Origin: Pseudoflavonifractor_A sp022772585
GTDB taxonomy: Bacteria; Bacillota; Clostridia; Oscillospirales; Oscillospiraceae
Direction of reading: 5' to 3'
Assembly: GCF_052065415.1 (NCBI RefSeq)
Contig: NZ_JBQHUB010000001.1
Coordinates: 186,001 to 250,000, forward strand
DNA length: 64,000 nt
A model generated the notes under the pieces. That model saw nothing but the letters and a program-made list of their open reading frames with translations, searched no databases and was not told the DNA's origin. Of this stretch, positions 42,753 through 51,691 are shown piece after piece (position 1 is the stretch's first letter; every line of letters starts with the position of its first letter). A program made the translations under genes and the position numbers.

Positions 42753-43442
42753 TTACATGATCGGTTCTTGGTTGTAGGATTCCATGGGGTGCTGCTCCTG
42801 CTCTCTTATACGCTCCAGGGCATCGGGAGCTGCGATGGCAATCTGCTCCTGAACGCCCCGGATGCACTTTTCCTGCTTGGCAGTTAAGTCAAAACCAGCG
42901 TCCAAGGTGTCAGAGCAGCACCGGTAGATTTCGATAAGCTGCTCCTGATTGAAGATTTGCTGTTTGGAAATGAGGCCGGCGCGGATGGCGAAGTCCTGCT
43001 TGGCACCTGCATAGTTTTCCTGAAAGTAATTGCCTTGGTTGAGACCTGTGCGGTCGAAGCTCCAGTCCCATGTGACGAATTGGACGCCAAGCCGGGTGGG
43101 ATGGGCGGCCAGCACGGCTCCATTGAAGTCAGCCAGCAGGCGGTAGTCACCGGTCAGGCTTTGGGCTTGCAGGGGCGGAGCCTGTTCCAGCAGCGTCATG
43201 TACTCCCGCACGGTGCAAGCCAGATCGGTGGCTCGCTCACAGGCCCGTTGCCGTTCCGGCGTCGCTACATCCTCCTGCCAGTAGCGAACGCCTCCGTCCG
43301 CGGTGATCCGGCAGAGAGGGAGACCTTGCCAGTCCGCTGACAGATAGTCGGTTTCGCCTATGTGGACCGTGTAGCCTTCTTTGCTAAGGCGAAGCGAAAG
43401 CTCCGAAAAATATGGGCTCAATGGCTTCATTTGCTGATCCAT
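42753..43442 (-). CDS. conserved conjugative-element protein, 229 aa
   Basis: First gene of the minus-strand block. The core (YRLLADFNGAVLAAHP, then FVTWDWSFDR, NYAGAKQDFAIRAGLI and IEIYRCC) is a widely shared element family by recollection, without known function. The start at 43442 follows GGAGGTCTTTAGG; the longer frame lacks a site. Ends NQEPIM. Confidence 0.7.
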   Translation of the reverse strand: MDQQMKPLSPYFSELSLRLSKEGYTVHIGETDYLSADWQGLPLCRITADGGVRYWQEDVATPERQRACERATDLACTVREYMTLLEQAPPLQAQSLTGDYRLLADFNGAVLAAHPTRLGVQFVTWDWSFDRTGLNQGNYFQENYAGAKQDFAIRAGLISKQQIFNQEQLIEIYRCCSDTLDAGFDLTAKQEKCIRGVQEQIAIAAPDALERIREQEQHPMESYNQEPIM

Positions 43443-43483
43443 CCTAAAGACCTCCAGTCGATTGAATATATATTTTGCAAATA

Positions 43484-43517
43484 AAAAAAGGCCGCCACCC
43501 AGTGATGGGTGACGGCC
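43484..43517 (-). terminator. hairpin upstream of the first gene of the block
   Basis: Stem GGCCGCCACCC/GGGTGACGGCC (one mismatch) and T-run on the minus strand. It lies between the repeat at 43540 and the first gene, so it would stop or attenuate transcription entering from the right. Confidence 0.7.
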
Positions 43518-43539
43518 ACTATGCTCCAAAAAGAAAATC

Positions 43540-43572
43540 AGTGGTTTGTACTACATTTTGGTATAAACCACT
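43540..43572. repeat. direct repeat copy 2, candidate attachment site
   Basis: 33 bases matching 18375-18407 except for one C-to-T change, same orientation, also a dyad. It lies about 230 bp beyond the tRNA-fMet gene, where chromosome-like genes begin. Confidence 0.7.
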
Positions 43573-43734
43573 TTGTTCACAAAAATTTAACAATTTATTT
43601 TTTGAGTAGGTCAATATTTATCATCGTTTCGGGCCAAAAAAGAGGCTCAAAACCGGTTAGATTTAGTTCAAGTCCTCACCACACGAGTGAAGGGCGGGAA
43701 GATATCTTTTTTTTGTGCAGTCAAAACTGGGCAC

Positions 43735-43771
43735 GAAAAAAGCCCGGAAACCGCATGGTTTCGGGCTTTTT
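43735..43771 (-). terminator. terminator of the tRNA operon
   Basis: AAAAAAGCCC...GGGCTTTTT hairpin 3' of the tRNA-fMet gene; symmetric enough to work on both strands. Confidence 0.75.
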
Positions 43772-43801
43772 CGGTGCGATATCTTTTTTGGTCGCACAAT
43801 G

Positions 43802-43878
<77 letters not shown>

Positions 43879-43881
43879 ATA

Positions 43882-43970
43882 TGGTGCCGGAGACCGGGGT
43901 CGAACCGGCACGGGAGTTGAGTCCCACAGGATTTTAAGTCCCGGGCGTCTGCCAATTCCGCCACTCCGGC
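43882..43970 (-). tRNA. tRNA-Leu (TAA)
   Basis: 89 nt with encoded CCA and a long variable arm (class II). Acceptor GCCGGAG/CTCCGGC, anticodon loop CTTAAAA giving anticodon TAA. Three bases from tRNA-fMet, same transcript. Confidence 0.95.
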
Positions 43971-44159
43971 ATCTTCCAGTCTCGCACTCTTCCTGAGTGC
44001 CTAATCAGAATATCACATAGCACAGAGAATGTCAAGCATTAATTTTCGGTTTCGGAGAGGACCAAAGAGGATTGAAACTGGACACGCATGAACCGGGACG
44101 GACGGCATATACTGGTTTGCAGCGCCAACACAGTTTGGATCCGGAGGGAGGGAAGATCG

Positions 44160-44267
44160 ATGCCTGAACAGGAGGAGAAACAGACTGCTCCCAGCACCAC
44201 GCCGAGAGAAGATGTAGACGACCTGATTTTCCGCACGGAGCCAGGGTGGCTGGCCAGCGAGCGGTAG
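44160..44267 (+). CDS. possible 35-aa peptide
   Basis: ATG preceded by GGAGGGAGGGAAGATCG. Product MPEQEEKQTAPSTTPREDVD then DLIFRTEPGWLASER: soluble, charged, no family recognised. The rest of 43971-44362 holds no other gene. Confidence 0.4.
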   Translation: MPEQEEKQTAPSTTPREDVDDLIFRTEPGWLASER

Positions 44268-44362
44268 GGTCAAAACGTTGGTTTTGGTACGGTTTTACTT
44301 TACATTCGTGCCGCCTTTGTATATAATAAAAAAGCTAATCAATCAAAGTGAGAGTGTATAAT

Positions 44363-45484
44363 ATGCTTCAATTTGACGAGTATAAAGTAAAACTGAACAA
44401 CATCACGCCGGATCTGGACGACCTGGATCAGGCCCTGGGGCTGGCTGCCGCTGCCCGGGAAGTGGAGATGCTGGAGTCGGAGAGCGCCTCAGACGGATTC
44501 TGGAACAATCTCGAAAAGGCGCAGAAGGTCCAGCAGCGCATCTCCCAGCTCAAGGGAAAGCTGGAGGGGCAGGAGCGCCGCCGGGGCGAGTGGTCTGACC
44601 TGATGACGCTGTGCGAGATGGGCAACGAGGAAGAGGATATTTCCCTCCTGCCCGAACTGGAGGAGGGCTTTGCCCGGCTGGAGCGGGAGATCGAGGAGGC
44701 ACGCCTGTCTTCTCTGCTCACCGGAGAGTATGATAATTCCAACGCCATCCTCACCATCCACGCCGGCGCCGGCGGCACCGAGGCCCAGGACTGGGCCCAG
44801 ATGCTCTACCGCATGTACACCCGCTGGGCCGAGCGCCACGGGTATGCCTGCAAGACCATGGACTACCAGGACTGCGAGGAGGGCGGCATCAAGAGTGCCA
44901 CCATCACCATCTCGGGTGAGAACGCCTACGGTCACCTGAAGAGCGAGCACGGTGTCCACCGTCTGGTCCGCGTCTCCCCCTTCGATGCCCAGGCCCGCCG
45001 CCAGACCTCTTTCTCCGCGGTGGAGGTCATGCCCGAACTGCCCGATGATGTGGAGGTGGATATCCGCCCCGAGGACATTGAGATGCAGGTCTACCGTTCC
45101 TCCGGCGCGGGCGGCCAGCACGTCAACAAGACCTCCTCCGCCGTGCGCCTGATCCATAAGCCCACCGGCGTGGTGGTTTCCTGCCAGACCGAGCGCAGCC
45201 AGTTCCAGAACCGGGACAACTGTATGCGCATGCTCCGCTCCCGCCTGGTACAGCTCAAGATGGAGGCCCATCTGGAGAAGATCTCCGACATCAAGGGCGT
45301 CCAGCTCAAGATCGAGTGGGGCAGCCAGATTCGCTCCTATGTGTTCATGCCCTACCAGCTGGTGAAGGACAACCGCACCGGCTATGAGACCAGCAACATC
45401 AACGCCGTGATGGACGGCGACCTGGACGGTTTCATCAACGCCTACCTGAAGGCCAGCGCCACCGGCAACTGGGCCGCCAAGTGA
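44363..45484 (+). CDS. prfB: peptide chain release factor 2
   Basis: 373 aa class I release factor for UGA and UAA codons. The recognition motif SPF (in RVSPFDAQARR) marks it as RF2, and the GGQ loop is SSGAGGQHVNKTS. N-terminal coiled coil as usual. The frame is continuous: there is no internal UGA and so no programmed frameshift as in E. coli prfB. ATG at 44363 is preferred over the GTG at 44348 from family length; neither has a strong ribosome site. Confidence 0.95.
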   Translation: MLQFDEYKVKLNNITPDLDDLDQALGLAAAAREVEMLESESASDGFWNNLEKAQKVQQRISQLKGKLEGQERRRGEWSDLMTLCEMGNEEEDISLLPELEEGFARLEREIEEARLSSLLTGEYDNSNAILTIHAGAGGTEAQDWAQMLYRMYTRWAERHGYACKTMDYQDCEEGGIKSATITISGENAYGHLKSEHGVHRLVRVSPFDAQARRQTSFSAVEVMPELPDDVEVDIRPEDIEMQVYRSSGAGGQHVNKTSSAVRLIHKPTGVVVSCQTERSQFQNRDNCMRMLRSRLVQLKMEAHLEKISDIKGVQLKIEWGSQIRSYVFMPYQLVKDNRTGYETSNINAVMDGDLDGFINAYLKASATGNWAAK

Positions 45485-45488
45485 TCTG

Positions 45489-45525
45489 ATATATTATATA
45501 TATTATATATATTATATATATTATA
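45489..45525. repeat. AT-only tandem repeat
   Basis: About four copies of a 9-base unit (TATATATTA), directly after prfB. The stretch can form alternating cruciform-like pairs. Confidence 0.7.
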
Positions 45526-45533
45526 AAGGTAAG

Positions 45534-45583
45534 ACAGCGCCCCCGGCGCAGGCGTAAGCCTGTACCGGGGGCGCTGTTATTTT
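45534..45583 (+). terminator. terminator of prfB
   Basis: Long stem ACAGCGCCCCCGG ... CCGGGGGCGCTGT with an inner CAGGC/GCCTG stem, followed by TATTTT. Confidence 0.85.
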
Positions 45584-45641
45584 GAAAAGGTTTTGGGTTC
45601 CGTCCAGGGTTGGGCCGTGCCGGAAGCCTCCGGAGGTGATA

Positions 45642-45782
45642 ATGGAGAAACAGTGCCTTATGAGACCGGCGGACAGCAATGAGCCCGCTTCCACACCGGA
45701 AAAACACATTCAGCGCTCTGAAAAGAAGCGGCCTGCCTGGATACGGATCCCCTTTGTCTGCTTCTGGGCAGGAGACAGGTGA
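45642..45782 (+). CDS. possible 46-aa peptide
   Basis: ATG with CGGAGGTGATA before it. Product MEKQCLMRPADSNEP..., basic and tryptophan-containing at the end; no family recognised. It may be spurious. Confidence 0.3.
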   Translation: MEKQCLMRPADSNEPASTPEKHIQRSEKKRPAWIRIPFVCFWAGDR

Positions 45783-45820
45783 CATAACGTAAAAATATTG
45801 GAAAATTGCACGGGCGGGGC

Positions 45821-45849
45821 TTGTATTCCCGTAACCGTTTTGTTACTAT
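45821..45849 (+). promoter_or_regulatory. promoter of the SLH nucleotidase gene
   Basis: TTGTAT, 17 bases, TACTAT; about 60 bases before the ATG at 45912. Confidence 0.65.
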
Positions 45850-45911
45850 TAGAGTGTCCAAGTTTGGGGAAGCTACCCCGGATACGACGAGACGAAAGGT
45901 GGAATGTTTGA

Positions 45912-48900
45912 ATGAAACGCACAAGCAAGCTCCTTTCCCTGTTCCTGGCGCTGACCATGGCCATCGGCCTGGTCACTCCCGCCATGGCAGTGGAGGTGCC
46001 CGAGGCTGGCGACAGCATGGCGGGCAAGGTAGTCATCCTGCATACCAACGACACCCACGGCGGCGACGCAGCCGGTGAGAAGAGCATCGGTACCGCCGGC
46101 GTGGCCCAGCTGAAGAAGGACTTCGAGGCGGCCGGCGCCACGGTCCTGCTCCTCTCCGCCGGCGACGCCATCCAGGGCGACCCTCTGGTCAACCTGGACA
46201 AGGGCGCTTCTGCCATCGAGTTCATGAACGCCGCGGGCTATGACGCCATGTGCCCCGGCAACCATGAGTTCGACTACGGCCGGGACAACCTGGAGGAGCT
46301 GGCCGGCAAGGCTGAGTTCCCCATCCTGTGCGCCAACCTGGTGAACAAGAGCACCGGCAAGCCCATCTTCGAGGCCAATAAGGTCTTTGAACTGGAGGGC
46401 GGCAAGAAGATCGGCGTGTTCGGCCTGGCCACCCCCGAGACCGCTTCCAAGGCCAACCCCAAGTATGTGGAGGGCCTGGAGTTCCTGCAGGGCGAGAAGC
46501 TCTATGCGTGCGCCCAGAAGCAGGTGGACGAGCTGAAGGCCGCCGGGTGCGACTTCATCGTCTGCCTGGGCCACCTGGGCGTGGACGAGGGCAGCGAGCC
46601 CAACCGTTCCATCGACGTGGCTTCCCACGTCAACGGCATCGACCTGTTTGTTGACGGCCACAGCCATTCCGACAATGAGACCATTGCCGCCGCCGCCGGC
46701 GGGAGCAATGTAGTCAACGGCGCCCTCATCGTTTCTACCGGCACCAAGCTGGCCAACGTGGGCGTGTATATCTGCGGCGAGGAGCCTGAGTACGGCTATG
46801 TCAGCGCCGGCGAGTACACCGGCAGCGACCCCGATGTAGCCAAGCTGATCGACGAGCGCAGCGCCGCTGTGGACAGTGAGCTCTCCGCGGTCTTTGCCAA
46901 GAGCGAGGTCCTGCTGGACGGCAACCGCGCCCCCGGCGTCCGTACTCAGGAGACCAACCTGGGTGACTTCGCCGCCGACGCCATCCTGTGGCAGGCTCGT
47001 GAGTACCTGGGCGGCGATGACAAGGTGGACGCCGCCTTCACCAACGGCGGCGGCATCCGCGACTCCATTGCTGCCGGCGACGTGACCATGAAGACCATGA
47101 AGACCGTGTTCCCCTTCGGCAACGCCGTCTACACCCTGGACCTGACCGGCGCGCAGATCCTGGAGATGCTGGAGGCCAACACCAACACCACCCCCACCGC
47201 CAACGGCGGCTTCCCCCAGGTGTCCGGCCTGAGCTTCACCATCGACACCACCGTCCCCTATGTCAACGGTGAGAAGTACGGCGACACTACCTTCTACGCT
47301 CCCGCCGAGCCCGGCGCCCGCGTGAAGGACGTGAAGGTGGGCGGCGAGCCCCTGGACCTGGACAAGACCTACACCCTGGCCACCAACGACTTTACCGCCG
47401 CCGGCGGCGACGCCTACTATGTGCTGACCCAGGCCGCCAACGGCTACAACACCACCGTGTCCCTGGAGGACGCCCTGGTCAACTACACCCGCGAGGTCCT
47501 GGGCGGCGTCATCACCGCTGAGAAGTACGGCGAGGCCGCCGGCCGCATCACCATCGTCAAGGACATCCTGTCCGACTACACCGACCTGGAGTCCGGCGCC
47601 TGGTATGCCGGCGCGGCGCGCTACGTGCTCACCGAGGGCTATATGGCCGGCACCGGCAAGGGCAACTTCGCCCCCAACGGCACCGTGACCCGCGGCACCG
47701 TGTACCAGACCCTGTACAACATGGCCGGCAAGCCCGCCGTGGCTGAGCCCGCCACCTTCACCGACGTGGCCGGCAAGTGGTATGCCGATGCTGCCGCCTG
47801 GGCCGAGGACGAGGGCCTCACCACCGGCACCGGCAAGGGCGAGTTCTCCGGCGACAAGGCCATGACCCGCCAGGAGCTGGCCAAGGTCTTCTCCGACTAT
47901 GCGGCCATGAACTGCATCCTGTCCACCGGGGAGGGCGATCTGTCTGCCTACAGCGACGCCGACCAGGTGGCCGCCTGGGCCAAGGACGGCGTGGAGAGCG
48001 CCGTGGCCCTGGGCATCATCAAGGGCAACAAGGACAAGCTCAACCCCACCGGCACCGCTGTCCGCACCGAGCTGGCCCAGATCCTGAAGAACTACGACGC
48101 CCTGGAGCCCACCTATGTGGAAACCGTGGTTTCCATTGAGGTCCCCGCTCAGGACGGCATCCCCGCCCACACCGTGCCCGGCACCCTGACCCTGCCCACC
48201 TCCGCGTCCAAGGACGCCCAGGTCCCCGGCGTGGTCATGCTGCACGGCACCGGCTCCAACCGGGATGAGGCCGGCGGCGGCTACGCCATCGCCGCGCCCG
48301 TCATGGCAGCTTACGGCATCGCCACCCTGCGCATCGACTTCATGGGCAACGGTGACTCCACCGCCAGCTACACCGATTACTGCTTTACCTCCGCCAACAT
48401 TGACGCCAAGGCCGCTGCCGACTATCTGGCCAAGCTGGACGTGGTGGACGGCGACGCCCTGGGCGTCATGGGCTGGAGCCAGGGCGGCACCAACGCCCTG
48501 CTGGCCGCCGCGGCCTACCCCGATACCTTCAAGGCTGTGGTCACCTGGGCCGGGGCCATGCGGCTCAACGGAGCGGATTTCTTCGAGGACTACAACGCTG
48601 CCTATGAGACCGCCAAGAAGGACGGCTACGTGGAGCTGACCTTTGATTGGCGCGAGCCACTGCACATCGGTCCCCGCTGGTTCGAGGAGTGCCTGAACAC
48701 CGATAAGGCCGCCGAGGTGGCCAAGATCAAGGGGCCCATCCTGGCCATTAACGGTCTTTCCGACACGACCGTGACCCCCGATAACGCGGATCAGATCGTG
48801 GCTGCTTCCACCAATGACGCTTCCATGACCTACTTTATCGAGGACTGCGACCATACCTTCAACGTGTTCAGCGGCGACTTCAGCGCCCTGGGCGAGGCTG

Positions 48901-48965
48901 TGGGCGCCGGTATCGCCTTCTTCCAGGAGGTCCTGGGCGGAGTGAGTGCTGACGCCGCCGCCTGA
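45912..48965 (+). CDS. surface 5'-nucleotidase with SLH repeats and an alpha/beta hydrolase
   Basis: 1017 aa, exported (signal peptide ending TPAMA near residue 26). Residues 38-330: metallophosphatase with HTNDTHGG, GDAIQGDP, GNHEFDYG and GHSHSDN. Residues 330-550: 5'-nucleotidase C-terminal domain with TNGGGIRDSI. Residues 553-730: three SLH repeats that bind the cell wall. Residues 735-1010: alpha/beta hydrolase with nucleophile GWSQGG (Ser about 855), Asp in GLSDTTVTPD and His in DCDHTF. SLH domains usually sit at an end; here they separate two enzymes. Likely scavenges nucleotides and an ester at the cell surface. Confidence 0.85.
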   Translation: MKRTSKLLSLFLALTMAIGLVTPAMAVEVPEAGDSMAGKVVILHTNDTHGGDAAGEKSIGTAGVAQLKKDFEAAGATVLLLSAGDAIQGDPLVNLDKGASAIEFMNAAGYDAMCPGNHEFDYGRDNLEELAGKAEFPILCANLVNKSTGKPIFEANKVFELEGGKKIGVFGLATPETASKANPKYVEGLEFLQGEKLYACAQKQVDELKAAGCDFIVCLGHLGVDEGSEPNRSIDVASHVNGIDLFVDGHSHSDNETIAAAAGGSNVVNGALIVSTGTKLANVGVYICGEEPEYGYVSAGEYTGSDPDVAKLIDERSAAVDSELSAVFAKSEVLLDGNRAPGVRTQETNLGDFAADAILWQAREYLGGDDKVDAAFTNGGGIRDSIAAGDVTMKTMKTVFPFGNAVYTLDLTGAQILEMLEANTNTTPTANGGFPQVSGLSFTIDTTVPYVNGEKYGDTTFYAPAEPGARVKDVKVGGEPLDLDKTYTLATNDFTAAGGDAYYVLTQAANGYNTTVSLEDALVNYTREVLGGVITAEKYGEAAGRITIVKDILSDYTDLESGAWYAGAARYVLTEGYMAGTGKGNFAPNGTVTRGTVYQTLYNMAGKPAVAEPATFTDVAGKWYADAAAWAEDEGLTTGTGKGEFSGDKAMTRQELAKVFSDYAAMNCILSTGEGDLSAYSDADQVAAWAKDGVESAVALGIIKGNKDKLNPTGTAVRTELAQILKNYDALEPTYVETVVSIEVPAQDGIPAHTVPGTLTLPTSASKDAQVPGVVMLHGTGSNRDEAGGGYAIAAPVMAAYGIATLRIDFMGNGDSTASYTDYCFTSANIDAKAAADYLAKLDVVDGDALGVMGWSQGGTNALLAAAAYPDTFKAVVTWAGAMRLNGADFFEDYNAAYETAKKDGYVELTFDWREPLHIGPRWFEECLNTDKAAEVAKIKGPILAINGLSDTTVTPDNADQIVAASTNDASMTYFIEDCDHTFNVFSGDFSALGEAVGAGIAFFQEVLGGVSADAAA

Positions 48966-49004
48966 TCGGAACCCCTATCCGGCATTAATTTGACTCCATA
49001 ACAT

Positions 49005-49036
49005 CAGCTGGGACCGGCCCGCGCCGGTCCCAGCTG
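49005..49036 (+). terminator. hairpin after the nucleotidase gene
   Basis: Perfect 14-bp stem (49005-49018 with 49023-49036), 4-base loop, weak T-run. Confidence 0.65.
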
Positions 49037-49075
49037 AGTTATACTGATTTATTTAAGGAATGAGGTGCGTAAAGT

Positions 49076-51268
49076 ATGAAGAAGCAGATCCTGTCCCTGA
49101 CCCTGGCGGGCACGATGATGCTCTCCATGGCCGCTCCCGCCCTGGCTGCCGAGGGCAAGGGCTTTGCCGATGTGGCGGAGGACGCCTGGTATGCCCCTGC
49201 CGTGGCCTACGCGGCGGAGAAGGGCCTGATGGCCGGTACCGGCGCGGACAAATTCTCCCCCGACGGCACTGTGACCCGGGGCACTGTGTTCCAGACCCTG
49301 TACAACCTGGCCGGCAAGCCCGAGGCCGGTGAGACCAGCTTCGTGGACGTGGAGGGCAAGTGGTACGCCGCTGCCGCCGCCTGGGCCGAGGCCCAGGGCC
49401 TGGCCGCCGTCCCCGCGGACAAGACCTTTGCCGGCGACCGGGCCATCACCCGCATGGAGATCGCCGCTATCCTGGCCCGGTATGCCGAGACGGCCCATCT
49501 GCCCGCCGGCGCCGACCACGGCAAGACCGAGAGCGCCCCTGACTATGCCGCTATCCCCGAGTGGGCCATGGAGGGCATGGAATGGTGCGTCAACACCGGC
49601 GTCCTCAGCGGCGACAGCAAGGGCAGCCTGAACCCCGCCGGTACTGCCCGGCGCGCCGAGCTGGCCCAGATGCTCAAGCAGTTCACCGGCATGGAGATCG
49701 TGTCCATGGCCGACTACCTGAAGGAGCATGAGGACCAGTTCTTCCTCACCGGCAAGACCGAGTACACCATCCAGGGCAAGATAGTATCTGCCGAGACCCA
49801 CATCCACAATGAGCTGGAGGATGTGGACTACACCGTTACCGACGATGGCGTCAGCGTGATCCTCAAGGGCACCGTGGGCGAGGAGTGGGTGACCAAGCTG
49901 GAGAAGGTTCTCAAGACCTATACCAAGGCCGATGGCTCCGCCCTCACCGCCGAGGATTTCACTGACAGCAAGGATACCTACATCGACCTGAAGACCAAGG
50001 CCAATCCCGACGCCAACTTCGCCTGCTATGTGCCTGCCGGCACCGCGGTACAGGTGGACACTGCCTGGGGCGACGTGCTCTACGCCAACCGCACCGGCGT
50101 GCCCCACGGCTCCGGCGACTATCTGGTGTGCAGCAACAAGGACGGCAAGCCCGACTTCTCCGACGTGTGGGTGGTCAACGGCGCGGTCTTTGACTCCACC
50201 TATGACATGAGCCGCGCTCCCCGGATGGGCGCTGTGAAAGAGATCGAGAAGTACGGCCACGCTGTGCTGGACATCACCATCGAGGACTTTGAGAAGGCCG
50301 GTTTCGAGCTGGGCGACACGGTCAACGTGACCTTCGACAACGGCTATGAGCTCAAAGGGATCCCCTTCTTTGACGGCTATTATGTAGCCAAGGGCGAGCC
50401 CATGCTGCGCGCCTATCCCGGCCACACCAACATCGCTGTGTGCATCAACTACGGCAAGCTGAATGTGGTGGCCAATGTGGCTCCCGGCAGCGTGGCCGCC
50501 GTCTCCATGGCGGTCAAGGGCGGCGAGAAGGCCGCCCAGGAGCTCAACTCCCTGGTCTATACCGATGAGCGCGGCGACTACGCCAGCGACGAGATCTTTG
50601 CCAACTTCCGGGTGGTCTCGGTGGGCGATCTGGGCGAGGGCGCCCTGGTCCGCTCCGCCAGCCCCGTGAGCAACGAGCACGGCCGCGCCGCCTATGCCGA
50701 CGCCCTCATTGAGAAGGCCGGCGTAGCCGCTGTCCTCAACCTGGCCGATACCGACGAGGAGATCCAGGGCTACATCGCCGGGGAGGGCTTTGCCTCCGGG
50801 TACTACAAGAGCCTCTATGAGGACGGCAAGGTCATTGCCCTGGGCATGCCGGTGGACTACTCCTCCGACAGTTTTGGTGACACGCTGGCGGGCGGCCTGG
50901 CCCGCCTCTCCGAACTGAAGGGCCCCTATCTGGTCCACTGCACCGAGGGCAAGGACCGGGCCGGCTTCACCTCCGCCCTGCTGGAGTGCCTGATGGGCGC
51001 CTCCCTGGAGGAAGTGGTGGCCGACTACATGGTGTCCTATGAGAACTATTACGGCGTCACCAAGGCCGGTGACGGCGAGAAGTATGATCTCATCGTCAAT
51101 AACAACATCATGGGCATGCTCCGGGCCATCGCCGGTGTGGATAAGTCCGCCGATCTGGGCCAGGTGGACCTGCAGAAGGCTGCCGAGAGCTACCTCACCG
51201 CCCACGGTATGACCGCTGAGCAGGTGACCGCCCTTAAGGCCAATCTGTCCGCCCCCGCGGCGGAGTAA
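49076..51268 (+). CDS. SLH-anchored tyrosine-type phosphatase
   Basis: 730 aa, exported (signal peptide to ALA near residue 25). Three SLH repeats (about 29-75, 88-135, 160-205), a beta-rich region, then a domain with FELGDTVNVTFDNGYELKGI and YPGHTNIAVCINYG, and a C-terminal phosphatase with the CX5R loop HCTEGKDRAGF at about residue 620 (nucleophile Cys, phosphate-binding Arg). This layout resembles PTP/phytase-like phosphatases of gut Clostridia. Substrate unknown. Its SLH repeats resemble those of the neighbouring nucleotidase, suggesting shared origin. Confidence 0.85.
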   Translation: MKKQILSLTLAGTMMLSMAAPALAAEGKGFADVAEDAWYAPAVAYAAEKGLMAGTGADKFSPDGTVTRGTVFQTLYNLAGKPEAGETSFVDVEGKWYAAAAAWAEAQGLAAVPADKTFAGDRAITRMEIAAILARYAETAHLPAGADHGKTESAPDYAAIPEWAMEGMEWCVNTGVLSGDSKGSLNPAGTARRAELAQMLKQFTGMEIVSMADYLKEHEDQFFLTGKTEYTIQGKIVSAETHIHNELEDVDYTVTDDGVSVILKGTVGEEWVTKLEKVLKTYTKADGSALTAEDFTDSKDTYIDLKTKANPDANFACYVPAGTAVQVDTAWGDVLYANRTGVPHGSGDYLVCSNKDGKPDFSDVWVVNGAVFDSTYDMSRAPRMGAVKEIEKYGHAVLDITIEDFEKAGFELGDTVNVTFDNGYELKGIPFFDGYYVAKGEPMLRAYPGHTNIAVCINYGKLNVVANVAPGSVAAVSMAVKGGEKAAQELNSLVYTDERGDYASDEIFANFRVVSVGDLGEGALVRSASPVSNEHGRAAYADALIEKAGVAAVLNLADTDEEIQGYIAGEGFASGYYKSLYEDGKVIALGMPVDYSSDSFGDTLAGGLARLSELKGPYLVHCTEGKDRAGFTSALLECLMGASLEEVVADYMVSYENYYGVTKAGDGEKYDLIVNNNIMGMLRAIAGVDKSADLGQVDLQKAAESYLTAHGMTAEQVTALKANLSAPAAE

Positions 51269-51290
51269 ACGCTCCCATACATCAAAAAAC

Positions 51291-51338
51291 GTGCGCCGGT
51301 TTCCGCCTTAACGGGGACCGGCGCACATTTTTATTTTT
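51291..51338 (+). terminator. terminator of the SLH phosphatase gene
   Basis: Stem GTGCGCCGGT/ACCGGCGCAC followed by ATTTTTATTTTT. Confidence 0.85.
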
Positions 51339-51368
51339 CGGGCAGTTTTGCCCAAAAACCTTGCACCC

Positions 51369-51413
51369 GAACAAAGCTGTAAGCCTTGGCTTTCAAGGCT
51401 TACAGCTTTGTTC
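51369..51413. repeat. 20-bp perfect inverted repeat
   Basis: 51369-51388 pairs exactly with 51394-51413 around GCTTT. No T-run follows. The rest of 51340-51690 holds no convincing gene; a 75-codon frame there lacks a ribosome site. Confidence 0.7.
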
Positions 51414-51691
51414 AGTACGCATTATGATAGACACCTGCAAACATCCAATGCCCAGGATGACCGTAGCCGCCATGGGGACATGGCCATCCGGCTGTCCCTG
51501 ATGGAACAGGAAGCCGCAACAGATGCCGGTCACAGAATCGGTAAACGCGGAGATGGGACCAGGCCGCCGTCATAAACAGCCGGGACCCGGAAGGTACTTT
51601 ACGCTTCGTCAGCGTCGATGTGCGCTCTTTTTCCGTATACTGCTGTGGAACTGATGGTCATGATACCCCATTCCATTCGCCTCATGTCGAT

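Noticed and set aside
43655..43700. T-loop-like GTTCAAGTCC resembling a tRNA 3' fragment
   Set aside because: The flanking bases do not pair as a T stem and no acceptor stem is found.
44363..44460. Programmed frameshift expected in prfB
   Set aside because: The frame is continuous from the start with no early UGA.
45435..45785. Minus-strand frame with repeated Tyr-Ile-Ile
   Set aside because: Product of the AT tandem repeat; no start signal.
45873..48854. 993-codon open frame on the minus strand, antisense to the nucleotidase gene
   Set aside because: Gly/Val/His-rich composition from GC-rich codons read backwards; no domain. The plus strand has full domains, a promoter and a signal peptide.
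49049..51205. 718-codon minus-strand frame antisense to the SLH phosphatase
   Set aside because: Same reverse-complement artefact; no motif.
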